A stretch of 20,967 bases of DNA from the NCBI GenBank assembly GCA_030642585.1, contig DAOWNN010000002.1, positions 1 to 20,967 of the forward strand, written 5' to 3'. The stretch is from Bacteroidota bacterium (GTDB lineage: Bacteria; Bacteroidota; Bacteroidia; Bacteroidales; VadinHA17). Within the stretch, counting starts at the first letter, position 1; the number at the start of each line of letters is the position of its first letter. The notes beneath the pieces were generated by a model, which had not been told where the DNA came from, did no database searches, and was given only the letters and a program-made list of their open reading frames with translations. Shown in pieces: positions 1-8,045 of the stretch. A program made the translations under genes and the position numbers.

Positions 1-3000
1 AAACAAAGTCTGGCTGGCATTGAGTAAGCTTATACCACAATTATCAAAACTTCCATTGTCAATATCAGCAGGAAGAATTGATTGTTGTCCAGTAATTGGA
101 TCTAATTGAATTGTAATATTTTGACAAATAGCAGTTGGATTTTCATTGTCGTTTACCGTTACCGTGAAACTGCACTGTGCAGTGTTACTGCTGTTGTCTG
201 TTACTGTCCAAATGATTGTCGTGCCATCAGGGATCTGTGCACCTGCAAGTGTCGCTCCTCCATTAAAGTCATTCGACACGGTGGCTACACCACAGTTATC
301 TCCTGTTGATGTTGGATCAAATTCTATTCCTATAACAGTATAGTAACATTGACCGGCATTTGTATTTCTGATCTGGTCTGCTACACAACTGATAGTCGGA
401 TCTGTTACATCTGCAACGTTTACATTAAATATAGCAGTTGTTGAATCACAAGTAGTATTATCATTGGTTTCTGTAAGTAATAAGGTTCCGGATGTTGGAC
501 CCCAATCAACTGTTATTTCATGAGTGCCCTGCCCTGTAAATGTTGCCCCTGCTCCGGTAAGAATCCAATTGTAGGAGTGCCCCACTACATCCGGGGTATT
601 ATATATTTCTCCTGAAGCATTAGGGCAAAGATCAGTATTTCCTGAAATAGAAGGAGTTGGTAAGCCATGCACGGTTTGGATTTCAGAACCGGAGGCTGAG
701 CAACCATTACCATTAGAATAGTTATAAGTAATTGTATGATTTCCGGGTCCGGCAATGCGAGGATAAAATGAGTCACCACTCACTCCCGTACCCGAATAGA
801 TTCCCCCGGCAGGCCTGGCCTGATTCAAAACAAAAGGAGCATCATCAGCACAAACATCCGTAAGTGGTTCATAATCATCTTCAGCTGAAACTGAATAAAA
901 GCCTGTAGGATTATTTTGATTTCTATATTCAGTTAATATCCAATCTTCAGTCCTGACAACTGTTTGTACCCGAATTTCATCCATAGATCCCAAAAAATAT
1001 CTCGTGCTCTCACTTGTGTGTCCACCCCACCACCAATCATCAATATTTGCCAGGGAAGTCCACCAAACCGGGACATTTTCAATACTAAATGGTATGGAAT
1101 TACCATCGACATAGATATCTACAGTTAGGGTATTATACTCAAGTGTTACTGCAAGATGTTGCCAGAATCCGCTGGTAAACGGATCCGGACCCAGGTTGTA
1201 ATTGTTAGTATTGTCTCCGTTAGGGTAAAAATAATGATTCCCATTATCCTGGGAAGCCAATTCAAAACCTCCACCTGTTCCTGGAAACCGGTTACTGGAG
1301 ACCATTACAATCTGCCAATCCCCGTCTGCTGAATTGGTCCAGTTAATCCAAAGGGAAATAGTAGCCGCATCACAGGTACTATCCAGACTTATATGCTCGG
1401 AAACAATAATTCTGTCATTCGTTCCATCAAAACTTCTTCCGGAGGAAATTTTTCCTCCAATATTTGCTGTTCCTGAATTTATTCCATAATTACCTGTTTG
1501 CGTGGCATCGATAAAATCATCATCAAGGTGCATTACCTGCACATAGTCGGAATTCCATGTATCTACTGATGACGGATTGGTTGAAATACCTGGTTTGCCA
1601 TATAGCATATGGATTTCTGTATCTGTGTCATATGATAAGACAGGAATATTGACCCAGGCTGTATAGAAACCAGAGGATGGGTCATAGTCAACCAGTTCAA
1701 AGTTGAGGGGATCGAAATTAACATCGGTGAAGACAATATCATAGCCATTGTTATTTTGAACATGGCCCCCATTTCCAGTTGTCCTTAGATCAGTATCTGT
1801 AAAACTGATCAATACCGGAAAGTTCAATAAATCCTGAGAGCCAGAGACCTCTCCTGCATCAATGGTAATTGTTTTTTCATAATTATAACCAAAAGTAACA
1901 ACAGGCAAAGGATCTTCAATTACTATGGCCTTACCATTCATAAGGATTGAATGTCCGGATTCAATTTTGGTTGCCTCAAGCTCGTAAACTCCCTCCATCA
2001 TGCTTAACCAACTTAAAGGGAAACCTGTTCCAGGAACTACATCCCCTTCATTTATTCCGTTTTTCTTAAGTTGGTAATTGGTCCCAATTTCCGAATTACT
2101 TAATTGAATAGTAAGTCCCGAAGCATCTGCACAATAAGAGCCAGACCCGCTTACATTATAAATTGTGGGAACAGGATCATAGGCACATATATAAAATTTT
2201 CCGTTTTGATTATCATTATATTCCCAGATCCTTACAAATAAAGTATCTCCCGGTGTGAGTCCGGTAACATCCATCAATCCCGGTACCGGAGGATCGCCGA
2301 TCGGTTGATGACAGGCTTCATAGTTGAGGTTATCGCAGGTTCCAGTGTAGGCCGCCATACAAATTCTATAGGCCCATTCTTCATCACCAGTGGAGATTGA
2401 CTCGGAATCGGTCTCCAATCTAATAACCCCTGAGGCAGGGATTTCAAGTTTAAACCAAACATCTCCATCACCAAAAGAATAATTGCCACAGGGTGGATCT
2501 CCGGGCGCAATAACTGAGCCTGTTGAAGCATCAGTTGTATATTGGGAAAAGTTGCATGCAATTCCAGTTGTTAACTCAAAAGCGGAACAGGGTTCATCAT
2601 TTTGGAGCTGTGTATTTCCACGTGAATAGAATGTTCCCGGGGCATTTTGGTTATTATATTCAGTCTGGACCCAATCAGCAGACCTATCTATATTTGAAAC
2701 ACGTACTTCATCAATTCCTCCATTCCATCCCTCACCCCTTCCACCCGGATGACCGGTGTTTCCAATATCAGCTAAAGTCTCAATACTCGATAATCCTGCA
2801 TAAGCTCCATTTGCTTTAGATGGACCTCCATTGACAAAGACATCATAATTTGAACCATCCCATGTAAGAGTAACATAATACCAGTTTCCCACAACAAATG
2901 TGTGAATACCTGTATGCCGGAAATGCCCTCCAGGATTACCTCCCAAGCCCAAGGCCAGCTGATTATTTTCATCCAGTAGATATAGTTGTATCCGGTTATT

Positions 3001-3681
3001 ATATGGAGGCTGTGTTGTATGTCCAAAAATATAATCATGGCCTCCAATAGCAGTTCCATTTGTCATCACCCAGGCAGAAACAGTTCCGCTGCCTGGACTC
3101 CAATTATTGGTTCCAACCTGAATATAATCAGCGAAATTATCAGAATCCTGACCATCAGCAATATGTCCTGAAATATCTGATGTTCCATTATTGATCCCGT
3201 CATTTCCCGAAAATGTAGCATCATCAAAATCATCGTGTAAATGCCACACTCCAACATAATTATTGTTCCATGTATTTTCAGGATTGGGATAATCTGAAGC
3301 AGAACTATTGCCAAAGTAGAGGAACAGGTCAGTATCATCATCATAATCTAAAACCGGCACCCTCACCCATGCAATCAGGGTACCGGTCGATTCATCATAA
3401 CTTTCGATCTCAAAATCAAGTAGTGAGGTTGCATCAGCTGCCGTAAAACGAAAATCATCCCCACTAAAATTTTCAACCATTCCTCCGTTGGTCACATTTC
3501 TCAAGTCACCATCAGAAATATCAATCAGAACAGGGAAATTTGAAAGATTTGATGAACCGGCAACCAGGTTATTATCAATAGTGATTTGCACCCTGTGGGT
3601 CCAGCCGGCAAGCCATTGTCCGTCCACCCCGGCAAACAGGCCAGAAAGCAGAAAAACAATCAGGAGGAAACGAAACCTCAT
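1..3681 (-). CDS. Giant secreted multidomain adhesin-like protein (DUF2341/LamG/PKD/HYR), 3'-truncated by window edge
   Basis: An uninterrupted reading frame gives 1227 residues before the window edge; the C-terminus is missing. Start: ATG at 3681 puts the basic segment MRFRF directly before the hydrophobic stretch LLIVFLLSGLFAG, a good signal peptide; an in-frame ATG at 3690 adds three residues. Visible domains are: DUF2341 at about 28-145 (DDFRFTAADAT, AWVRVPVL, LFLYFGN); LamG/concanavalin-A-like at about 147-355; a CUB- or prepeptidase-C-like module at about 362-500 (DGDVWFKLEIP); a linker; a second DUF2341 at about 598-717 and second LamG at about 718-925; a PKD-like module at about 1010-1083; and HYR repeats from about 1090, with paired Cys and DNCG motifs. 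This mosaic is typical of Bacteroidota surface or gliding-type proteins exported by T9SS and probably binds glycans or surfaces. The T9SS C-terminal domain is expected beyond the edge and is not seen. Function is inferred from domains only. Confidence 0.88.
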   Translation of the reverse strand, partial: MRFRFLLIVFLLSGLFAGVDGQWLAGWTHRVQITIDNNLVAGSSNLSNFPVLIDISDGDLRNVTNGGMVENFSGDDFRFTAADATSLLDFEIESYDESTGTLIAWVRVPVLDYDDDTDLFLYFGNSSASDYPNPENTWNNNYVGVWHLHDDFDDATFSGNDGINNGTSDISGHIADGQDSDNFADYIQVGTNNWSPGSGTVSAWVMTNGTAIGGHDYIFGHTTQPPYNNRIQLYLLDENNQLALGLGGNPGGHFRHTGIHTFVVGNWYYVTLTWDGSNYDVFVNGGPSKANGAYAGLSSIETLADIGNTGHPGGRGEGWNGGIDEVRVSNIDRSADWVQTEYNNQNAPGTFYSRGNTQLQNDEPCSAFELTTGIACNFSQYTTDASTGSVIAPGDPPCGNYSFGDGDVWFKLEIPASGVIRLETDSESISTGDEEWAYRICMAAYTGTCDNLNYEACHQPIGDPPVPGLMDVTGLTPGDTLFVRIWEYNDNQNGKFYICAYDPVPTIYNVSGSGSYCADASGLTIQLSNSEIGTNYQLKKNGINEGDVVPGTGFPLSWLSMMEGVYELEATKIESGHSILMNGKAIVIEDPLPVVTFGYNYEKTITIDAGEVSGSQDLLNFPVLISFTDTDLRTTGNGGHVQNNNGYDIVFTDVNFDPLNFELVDYDPSSGFYTAWVNIPVLSYDTDTEIHMLYGKPGISTNPSSVDTWNSDYVQVMHLDDDFIDATQTGNYGINSGTANIGGKISSGRSFDGTNDRIIVSEHISLDSTCDAATISLWINWTNSADGDWQIVMVSSNRFPGTGGGFELASQDNGNHYFYPNGDNTNNYNLGPDPFTSGFWQHLAVTLEYNTLTVDIYVDGNSIPFSIENVPVWWTSLANIDDWWWGGHTSESTRYFLGSMDEIRVQTVVRTEDWILTEYRNQNNPTGFYSVSAEDDYEPLTDVCADDAPFVLNQARPAGGIYSGTGVSGDSFYPRIAGPGNHTITYNYSNGNGCSASGSEIQTVHGLPTPSISGNTDLCPNASGEIYNTPDVVGHSYNWILTGAGATFTGQGTHEITVDWGPTSGTLLLTETNDNTTCDSTTAIFNVNVADVTDPTISCVADQIRNTNAGQCYYTVIGIEFDPTSTGDNCGVATVSNDFNGGATLAGAQIPDGTTIIWTVTDNSSNTAQCSFTVTVNDNENPTAICQNITIQLDPITGQQSILPADIDNGSFDNCGISLLNASQTLF

Positions 3682-4121
3682 GCCTGGCATAATTCAGCTA
3701 CTAATTTCTATGTTCAAATCACTTATAATACTTGACCCTATTTAACTTCAATTGGTTGCACTAAAAACACTTGTGGTACAAGCTCTTTCCATTAAATTTG
3801 AGCAAACTTTAAATATAAAGGTTTTTCTCCTTTGAACCATTATAATCTATTGCACAGCGAAACCCGGACAAACGAAAAATCAATTGTCAATAATTTTAAA
3901 CACAATATTTTTCATAATTACGTAATCAGGCTGCGAAAGTTGTTAAAAATCAGCATATTTTGACGAACGAAAGGCAGTATATGATAAAACAAATGAAATT
4001 GTTTTTGAGGATAAAATTTTATTACTTTTTTATTGTCATTCAGGCTTTAGAAAAAAAACGGCAAAAAAAAAGGGTAGGAGTAAAATTCCAACCCTAATTA
4101 TGATTCCTTATGTTCGGGAAA
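3682..4121. other. Non-coding intergenic region, about 440 bp
   Basis: This stretch lies between the start of the giant secreted protein and the end of queA, both on the minus strand. It is very AT-rich and I find no plausible protein in it. It holds the intrinsic terminator of the queA operon (4063-4095). The remainder, about 3691-4060, must contain the promoter and leader of the secreted protein, but no exact TAnnTTTG element is visible on the minus strand. The closest is a copy with a spacer one base too long, near 3804-3812. Confidence 0.6.
4063..4095 (-). terminator. Intrinsic terminator of the ftsX-queA operon
   Basis: Read on the minus strand, AGGGTTGGA, a 7-nt loop and TCCTACCCT form a 9-bp stem with one internal mismatch. 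A run of nine T follows at once. It lies 26 bp after the queA stop codon. Stem plus uninterrupted U-tract is a textbook rho-independent terminator. The T-run belongs to the minus strand, so it ends queA transcription. Confidence 0.85.
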
Positions 4122-5171
4122 CTACAGAATTATCATAGCATCACCGTAGGTTCCAAATCTATATTTTTCTTTAATTGCTGTACGATATGCTTCAAAAATA
4201 AAATCATAACCTCCAAATGCAGTAACCATCATAAGCAAAGTAGAATACGGCAGGTGAAAATTAGAGATCATTTTTGTAGGGACACTAAAATCAAAGGGAG
4301 GGAAAATAAACTTATTTGTCCAACCTTCAAACGGTTTTAAATAACCATTTGTGGATACAGAACTTTCCAGCGTCCTTAGCACTGTAGTTCCAACAGCACA
4401 GATATTCTTTCTATTCTTCTTCCCGGTATTGATAATATTGGCTGTTTCTTCCGAAATTAAAATTTGTTCCGAATCCATTTTATGCTTGGTAAGGTCTTCA
4501 ACATCCACATTTCTAAAGTTACCTAAGCCAACATGCAATGTTACATAAGCAAAATTTATCCCTTTAATTTCCAGTCTCTTGAGCAGTTCCCTGCTAAAAT
4601 GCATTCCTGCAGTAGGTGCTGCAACCGCACCTTCATTCTTAGCATAAATTGTCTGATAACGTTCCATATCTTCAGGTTCAGCCTGACGGTTGATAAATTT
4701 TGGCAAAGGGGTTTCTCCCAGTTTATATAAAGTATCCTTAAACTCCTTATAATCCCCATCAAACAAAAAACGCAGAGTTCTTCCCCTTGAGGTGGTATTA
4801 TCAATCACTTCTGCTACCAGTATATCATCCTCACCAAAATACAGCTTATTCCCAATTCTGATTTTTCTTGCAGGATCAACCAGTACATCCCATAATCTTT
4901 GCTCTTTGTTTAATTCCCGTAAAAGAAAAACCTCTATCTCAGCTCCGGTTTTCTCTTTATTCCCATACAGCCTGGCAGGAAATACTTTTGTATCATTAAA
5001 TACCATAACATCCTGGTCATCGAAAAAAGCCAGAACATCTTTGAAGACTTTATGTTCAATCTTCCCTGTGGCCCTGTTTAAAACCATCAATCTTGATTCA
5101 TCCCTGTTCTCTGCAGGATATTGTGCTACCAGTTTTTCTGGCAATTCATATTTGTACTGTGATAATTTCAT
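4122..5171 (-). CDS. queA: S-adenosylmethionine:tRNA ribosyltransferase-isomerase QueA
   Basis: The 349-residue product matches the usual QueA length. QueA transfers and isomerises the ribose of S-adenosylmethionine onto preQ1 at tRNA position 34, giving epoxyqueuosine in the cytoplasmic queuosine pathway. Family motifs are visible along the chain: an N-terminal segment with LVAQYPAENRDESRLMVLNR, then VMVFNDTKVFPARL, GAVAAPTAGMHFS, HVGLGNFRNV, NFHLPYSTLLMMVTAFGG and a C-terminal YRFGTYGDAMIIL. The start fits the family N-terminus MKLSxYxYELPExLIA. It is the last gene of a five-gene minus-strand run and lies 70 bp after truB. That gap is the longest inside the run, so an extra internal promoter is possible. 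A strong terminator follows. No queuosine-biosynthesis partner (queC, D, E, F or tgt) lies nearby. Confidence 0.97.
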   Translation of the reverse strand: MKLSQYKYELPEKLVAQYPAENRDESRLMVLNRATGKIEHKVFKDVLAFFDDQDVMVFNDTKVFPARLYGNKEKTGAEIEVFLLRELNKEQRLWDVLVDPARKIRIGNKLYFGEDDILVAEVIDNTTSRGRTLRFLFDGDYKEFKDTLYKLGETPLPKFINRQAEPEDMERYQTIYAKNEGAVAAPTAGMHFSRELLKRLEIKGINFAYVTLHVGLGNFRNVDVEDLTKHKMDSEQILISEETANIINTGKKNRKNICAVGTTVLRTLESSVSTNGYLKPFEGWTNKFIFPPFDFSVPTKMISNFHLPYSTLLMMVTAFGGYDFIFEAYRTAIKEKYRFGTYGDAMIIL

Positions 5172-5241
5172 TTGTAATTATTTATATGATCTGGTTATTT
5201 AATGTGTATGAATAAGGATAGGTACCTTGTACGTAAGAAAA

Positions 5242-5961
5242 TCAAATTTGTTTGGTTTTATTTATGCTTTTTTCAAAATCAAATATGTCCATGGCATTAT
5301 CTATGTGATATTCACCTATTTGGGTTCTGATTAATTTTGATAAATATGCACCACTATTCAGGGCATAGCCAATATCACGTGCCAGTGATCTAATGTAAGT
5401 TCCTTTGCTGCATTTTATTTTAAGTCGTACTTCCGGAGAAGAAAAATCTAATAGCTCAATAGAATCAATCCTGATTCTACTGGATTTTAATTCCACTACC
5501 TCTCCTTTTCTGGCATATTCATATGCTCTTTTCCCTTTGATGTTTTTAGCAGAAAAAACCGGCGGTATTTGATCTATTTCCCCTATAAACCCGGAAATTA
5601 TTTTTTCTACTAATTCTTTAGAAATATGAGAAGTTGGGAACTCATTATCAAAATCTGTTTCCAGGTCAAATGATGGAGTGGTTTTACCCAGTGTGATTGA
5701 TGCAATATACTCTTTACCAAGATCTTGGATCTGCTGTATCGTTTTTGTGGCTCTACCTGTACAAACAATTAATAAGCCTGTTGCCAGAGGATCCAGGGTT
5801 CCGGCATGTCCAACCTTTAATTTTTTAATCTCAAAATTTCTTCTTAGTAAATTCTTTACCTTTTTAACCAGGTCAAAAGAAGTCCATCCCAAAGCTTTGT
5901 TAAACAACAAAATCTGTCCATCTACATATTTTTCTCTGGTTTCTATCATCTCCCAACTCAT
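5242..5961 (-). CDS. truB: tRNA pseudouridine(55) synthase TruB
   Basis: The product is 239 residues from the chosen start. TruB isomerises U55 to pseudouridine in the T loop of most tRNAs and also acts as a tRNA-folding chaperone. The catalytic aspartate is D57 in GHAGTLDPLATG, followed by the family segments GRATKTIQ, IPPVFSAKNIKGKRAYEYAR and CSKGTYIRSLARDIG. The frame can be read upstream to 6003, but that would overlap uppP by 40 bp and add 14 residues unlike the family. ATG at 5961 begins two bases after the uppP stop codon; ATG at 5949 (MIETREKYVDGQ) is also possible and matches the usual N-terminus slightly better. The close spacing implies translational coupling with uppP. Identity is secure; only the start is uncertain. 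Confidence 0.95.
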   Translation of the reverse strand: MSWEMIETREKYVDGQILLFNKALGWTSFDLVKKVKNLLRRNFEIKKLKVGHAGTLDPLATGLLIVCTGRATKTIQQIQDLGKEYIASITLGKTTPSFDLETDFDNEFPTSHISKELVEKIISGFIGEIDQIPPVFSAKNIKGKRAYEYARKGEVVELKSSRIRIDSIELLDFSSPEVRLKIKCSKGTYIRSLARDIGYALNSGAYLSKLIRTQIGEYHIDNAMDIFDFEKSINKTKQI

Positions 5962-5963
5962 TC

Positions 5964-6746
5964 TTAATAAAGAGTTATGGCCAGTATCCCCAATACAAAA
6001 CAATAAACAGCAAAATAGAATAAGTTCCCTTTCTTAACAATTCTGATCATCCATTTGCATGCTATCAAACCAGCCACAAATGCTGAGACAAATCCAACAA
6101 GAATGGGAAGTAAGCTAACCTCAGAATATTGGTTATAATCTCCCTTAAACACCTCCATTAAATTAGCCCCAAGGATAGGAATAATTACCATTAAAAATGA
6201 AAATCGTGCAACTTCATCCTTATTATTCCCCAGGTACAGACCCATTGAAATAGTTAAACCTGATCTTGAAATTCCCGGGATTACCGCTAAAGCCTGAGCA
6301 ATACCGATAAGAAAGGCACTTTTAAAAGAAATAGGTTTTACTCCTCCGGGAGCAAATTTAGTAAAAGCCAATACTAATGAGGTAACAATAAGCATGCCCC
6401 CGACCATCATAGTATTCCCATGAAACAGGACTTCAATTTGATCTGAAAAAAGAAGTCCAAGGACTCCTACGGGAATCATAGAAAAAAGGATTTTCCATCC
6501 ATAAAGAGATTGCTGAGTGTTTTTAAATAAAAAAAAATCTTTTATCAGTCTCAAAAGATCTTTTCTGAAAACAACTATTGTGCTCAACATGGTAGCTCCA
6601 TGAACAGCAATCGAAAATTGAAGGTTTTCATTCAGATTGGTCTTCATAAGTACCTTACCCAATTCCAAATGCCCACTGCTACTAACCGGTAAAAATTCTG
6701 TAAGTCCCTGGATTAGTCCAAGAACTAAAGCTTCTATCCAACTCAT
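5964..6746 (-). CDS. uppP: Undecaprenyl-diphosphatase UppP (BacA)
   Basis: This 260-residue polytopic membrane protein of the BacA family removes a phosphate from undecaprenyl pyrophosphate. That recycles the lipid carrier for peptidoglycan and O-antigen synthesis and gives bacitracin resistance. Both catalytic motifs are intact: LTEFLPVSSSGH (E17, S22-S24, H26) and PGISRSGLT (R161). The rest is a series of hydrophobic helices with short polar turns, as expected. Length and N-terminus (MSWIEALVLGLIQGLTEF) are standard. It lies 46 bp after the DUF3098 gene and two bases before truB, inside the operon headed by ftsX. The position links carrier-lipid recycling with the divisome component FtsX. 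Confidence 0.97.
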   Translation of the reverse strand: MSWIEALVLGLIQGLTEFLPVSSSGHLELGKVLMKTNLNENLQFSIAVHGATMLSTIVVFRKDLLRLIKDFFLFKNTQQSLYGWKILFSMIPVGVLGLLFSDQIEVLFHGNTMMVGGMLIVTSLVLAFTKFAPGGVKPISFKSAFLIGIAQALAVIPGISRSGLTISMGLYLGNNKDEVARFSFLMVIIPILGANLMEVFKGDYNQYSEVSLLPILVGFVSAFVAGLIACKWMIRIVKKGNLFYFAVYCFVLGILAITLY

Positions 6747-6792
6747 TTAAACTATTTGATTTCTAATCAAAAACCTGAAAGGCAAACAAGCT

Positions 6793-7059
6793 TTATGAAC
6801 CCGAATTCCTGTCCCTGGGTTTTTTCATGATTGCCCAGATCTCAAATGCAAATCCAAGTAAAATAATAATGGGCGCAAGTGTTATTCGCCTGAAACTAAA
6901 TATTTCTTCACTGAATTCATTTGGATTGTCAGACTTGCCACCTATCATTAAGAGAAATCCTACCAGGATTATGATAAACCCAACTATTAACAAAACATAA
7001 TTCTCCTTTGCCAGGGAAAAGTTCTCTTCCTTTTTGTTAAGCTTTTCTTTTGTTGCCAT
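6793..7059 (-). CDS. DUF3098 family small membrane protein
   Basis: The 88-residue product has a charged N-terminus (MATKEKLNKKEENFSLAKEN), a first membrane helix at about 22-43 (YVLLIVGFIIILVGFLLMIG), a short polar loop with the segment SDNPNEFSEEIFSFRRI, a second helix at about 60-79 and a basic tail. Both termini should face the cytoplasm. This matches the DUF3098 family of Bacteroidota in length, topology and the loop sequence, which I recall as conserved. No catalytic motif is visible and the function is unknown. It lies 16 bp after ftsX and 46 bp before uppP, so it is almost certainly co-transcribed with both. A role in envelope growth or division is an inference from position only. Confidence 0.9.
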   Translation of the reverse strand: MATKEKLNKKEENFSLAKENYVLLIVGFIIILVGFLLMIGGKSDNPNEFSEEIFSFRRITLAPIIILLGFAFEIWAIMKKPRDRNSGS

Positions 7060-7075
7060 ACTCTTCCTTCAATTT

Positions 7076-7954
7076 TTAATAAAACAGATCTTCTTCTTCC
7101 ATTCTCAGATATTTTGAAACTGCAAAAAAAGTAGATATATAATTCAGAATTACCCCAAGCAATACAATTGCAAGTGATAAGAAAACCAATTCCTTAAGAT
7201 TTTGAAGTTTCAAAATCTCCGGATATTCATTTTGAGCCATGTAAACCACACTCCCTATTAAAATAATTGCAAATAACGCAGCAATTATTCCATGAAAGGC
7301 GCTTCTGATAAGAAAAGGTTTACGAATAAAGGTCCTTGTGGCACCAACCAACTGCATAGTATTTATTAGAAACCTTTTTGAATAAACTGACAATCTAATT
7401 GTATTGTTTATCAGGGTCAGTGCAATAAAAAATAATGCTAAAGAAAAGACCAATATAATCAAGCTAATTTTCCTAATATTTTCATTGATCAAATATATCA
7501 GTGATTCATGATAATAAACTTCTTTTATGGGAGAATACTCCATAAGAGAACTTTCAATATGTGCAATACTATCAGGGTTCGCATAAGAAGCAAAAAGATA
7601 CACATCAATAGAGGCAAGTAATGGATTATACCCCAGAAAGCTAATGAAATCCTCCCCTAATTCTTCTTGCAGATTTTCAGCAGCCTTTTCTGAAGATATA
7701 TACTTAGTAGCTTTTACCCAGTCGGCAGCATCCAGGTTTTTTTGCAATCTCCTTATATCTACCTCCTTTGTATTTTCTTTCAATATTATTGAAATGTTCA
7801 AACTTTCTTTCACGTAATCTGACAAAGTTTTTGCATTAAGAATAAGCAGGCCCATTATTCCCATCAAAAACAAAACAAGTGAAATACTAATTATAGAAGA
7901 AAAATAAGAACCTTGTACTTTTCTCCTTGTATAAGCTGGATCCTTCCCTCTCAT
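7076..7954 (-). CDS. ftsX: Cell division protein FtsX (ABC-type permease subunit)
   Basis: The 292-residue product has the FtsX layout: a cytoplasmic N-terminus, a first membrane helix at about 21-42 (IISISLVLFLMGIMGLLIL), a large extracytoplasmic domain at about 43-165 and three C-terminal helices of the FtsX/MacB permease fold, ending in the cytoplasmic tail LRMEEEDLFY. FtsX works with the ATPase FtsE at the division septum to activate peptidoglycan hydrolases. The segment SKRFLINTMQLVGATRTFIRKPF is the usual cytoplasmic coupling region between helices 2 and 3. No ftsE is in this window; in Bacteroidota the two genes are often apart. It is the first gene of the operon. A -7 element lies 19 bp upstream of the start codon, overlapping an inverted repeat. 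Confidence 0.93.
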   Translation of the reverse strand: MRGKDPAYTRRKVQGSYFSSIISISLVLFLMGIMGLLILNAKTLSDYVKESLNISIILKENTKEVDIRRLQKNLDAADWVKATKYISSEKAAENLQEELGEDFISFLGYNPLLASIDVYLFASYANPDSIAHIESSLMEYSPIKEVYYHESLIYLINENIRKISLIILVFSLALFFIALTLINNTIRLSVYSKRFLINTMQLVGATRTFIRKPFLIRSAFHGIIAALFAIILIGSVVYMAQNEYPEILKLQNLKELVFLSLAIVLLGVILNYISTFFAVSKYLRMEEEDLFY

Positions 7955-7973
7955 ATGATTTTCAATAAGCTTG

Positions 7974-8000
7974 CAAATATAATAAATATCTTCGAATCAA
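7974..8000 (-). promoter_or_regulatory. Predicted Bacteroidota-type promoter of the ftsX operon
   Basis: On the minus strand TATATTTG (7974-7981) matches the -7 consensus TAnnTTTG exactly. A TTG (7998-8000) stands 16 nt upstream, one base short of the usual spacing range. The start codon of ftsX is 19 bp downstream, giving a short leader. The upstream half lies inside the inverted repeat at 7986-8020. The motif also occurs by chance in AT-rich DNA, so this is only a prediction. Confidence 0.45.
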
Positions 8001-8020
8001 GATATTAGACTCGAAGATAT
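7986..8020. repeat. Perfect 10-bp inverted repeat between ilvE and ftsX
   Basis: ATATCTTCGA at 7986-7995 is the exact reverse complement of TCGAAGATAT at 8011-8020, with a 15-nt loop. It lies in the 91-bp gap after the ilvE stop and before ftsX. As RNA it could be a weak ilvE terminator, but the downstream tract on the minus strand (ATTTATTATATTTG) is not a clean U-run. As DNA it overlaps the -33 and spacer region of the predicted ftsX promoter, so it could also be an operator. The sequence does not decide between these. Confidence 0.6.
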
Positions 8021-8045
8021 CTGAAAAACCGGAAAAATACGATTC

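Noticed and set aside
4792..5202. A 136-codon plus-strand frame over the queA start
   Set aside because: It is antisense to queA in a conserved region, has low-complexity Ser/Thr-rich composition and matches no family. It is a shadow of the real gene.
5962..6003. N-terminal extension of TruB to 6003
   Set aside because: It overlaps the uppP coding end by 40 bp and adds residues absent from the TruB family.
5678..6037. A 119-codon plus-strand frame across truB and uppP
   Set aside because: It lies wholly opposite conserved truB sequence and has no recognisable domain or start context.
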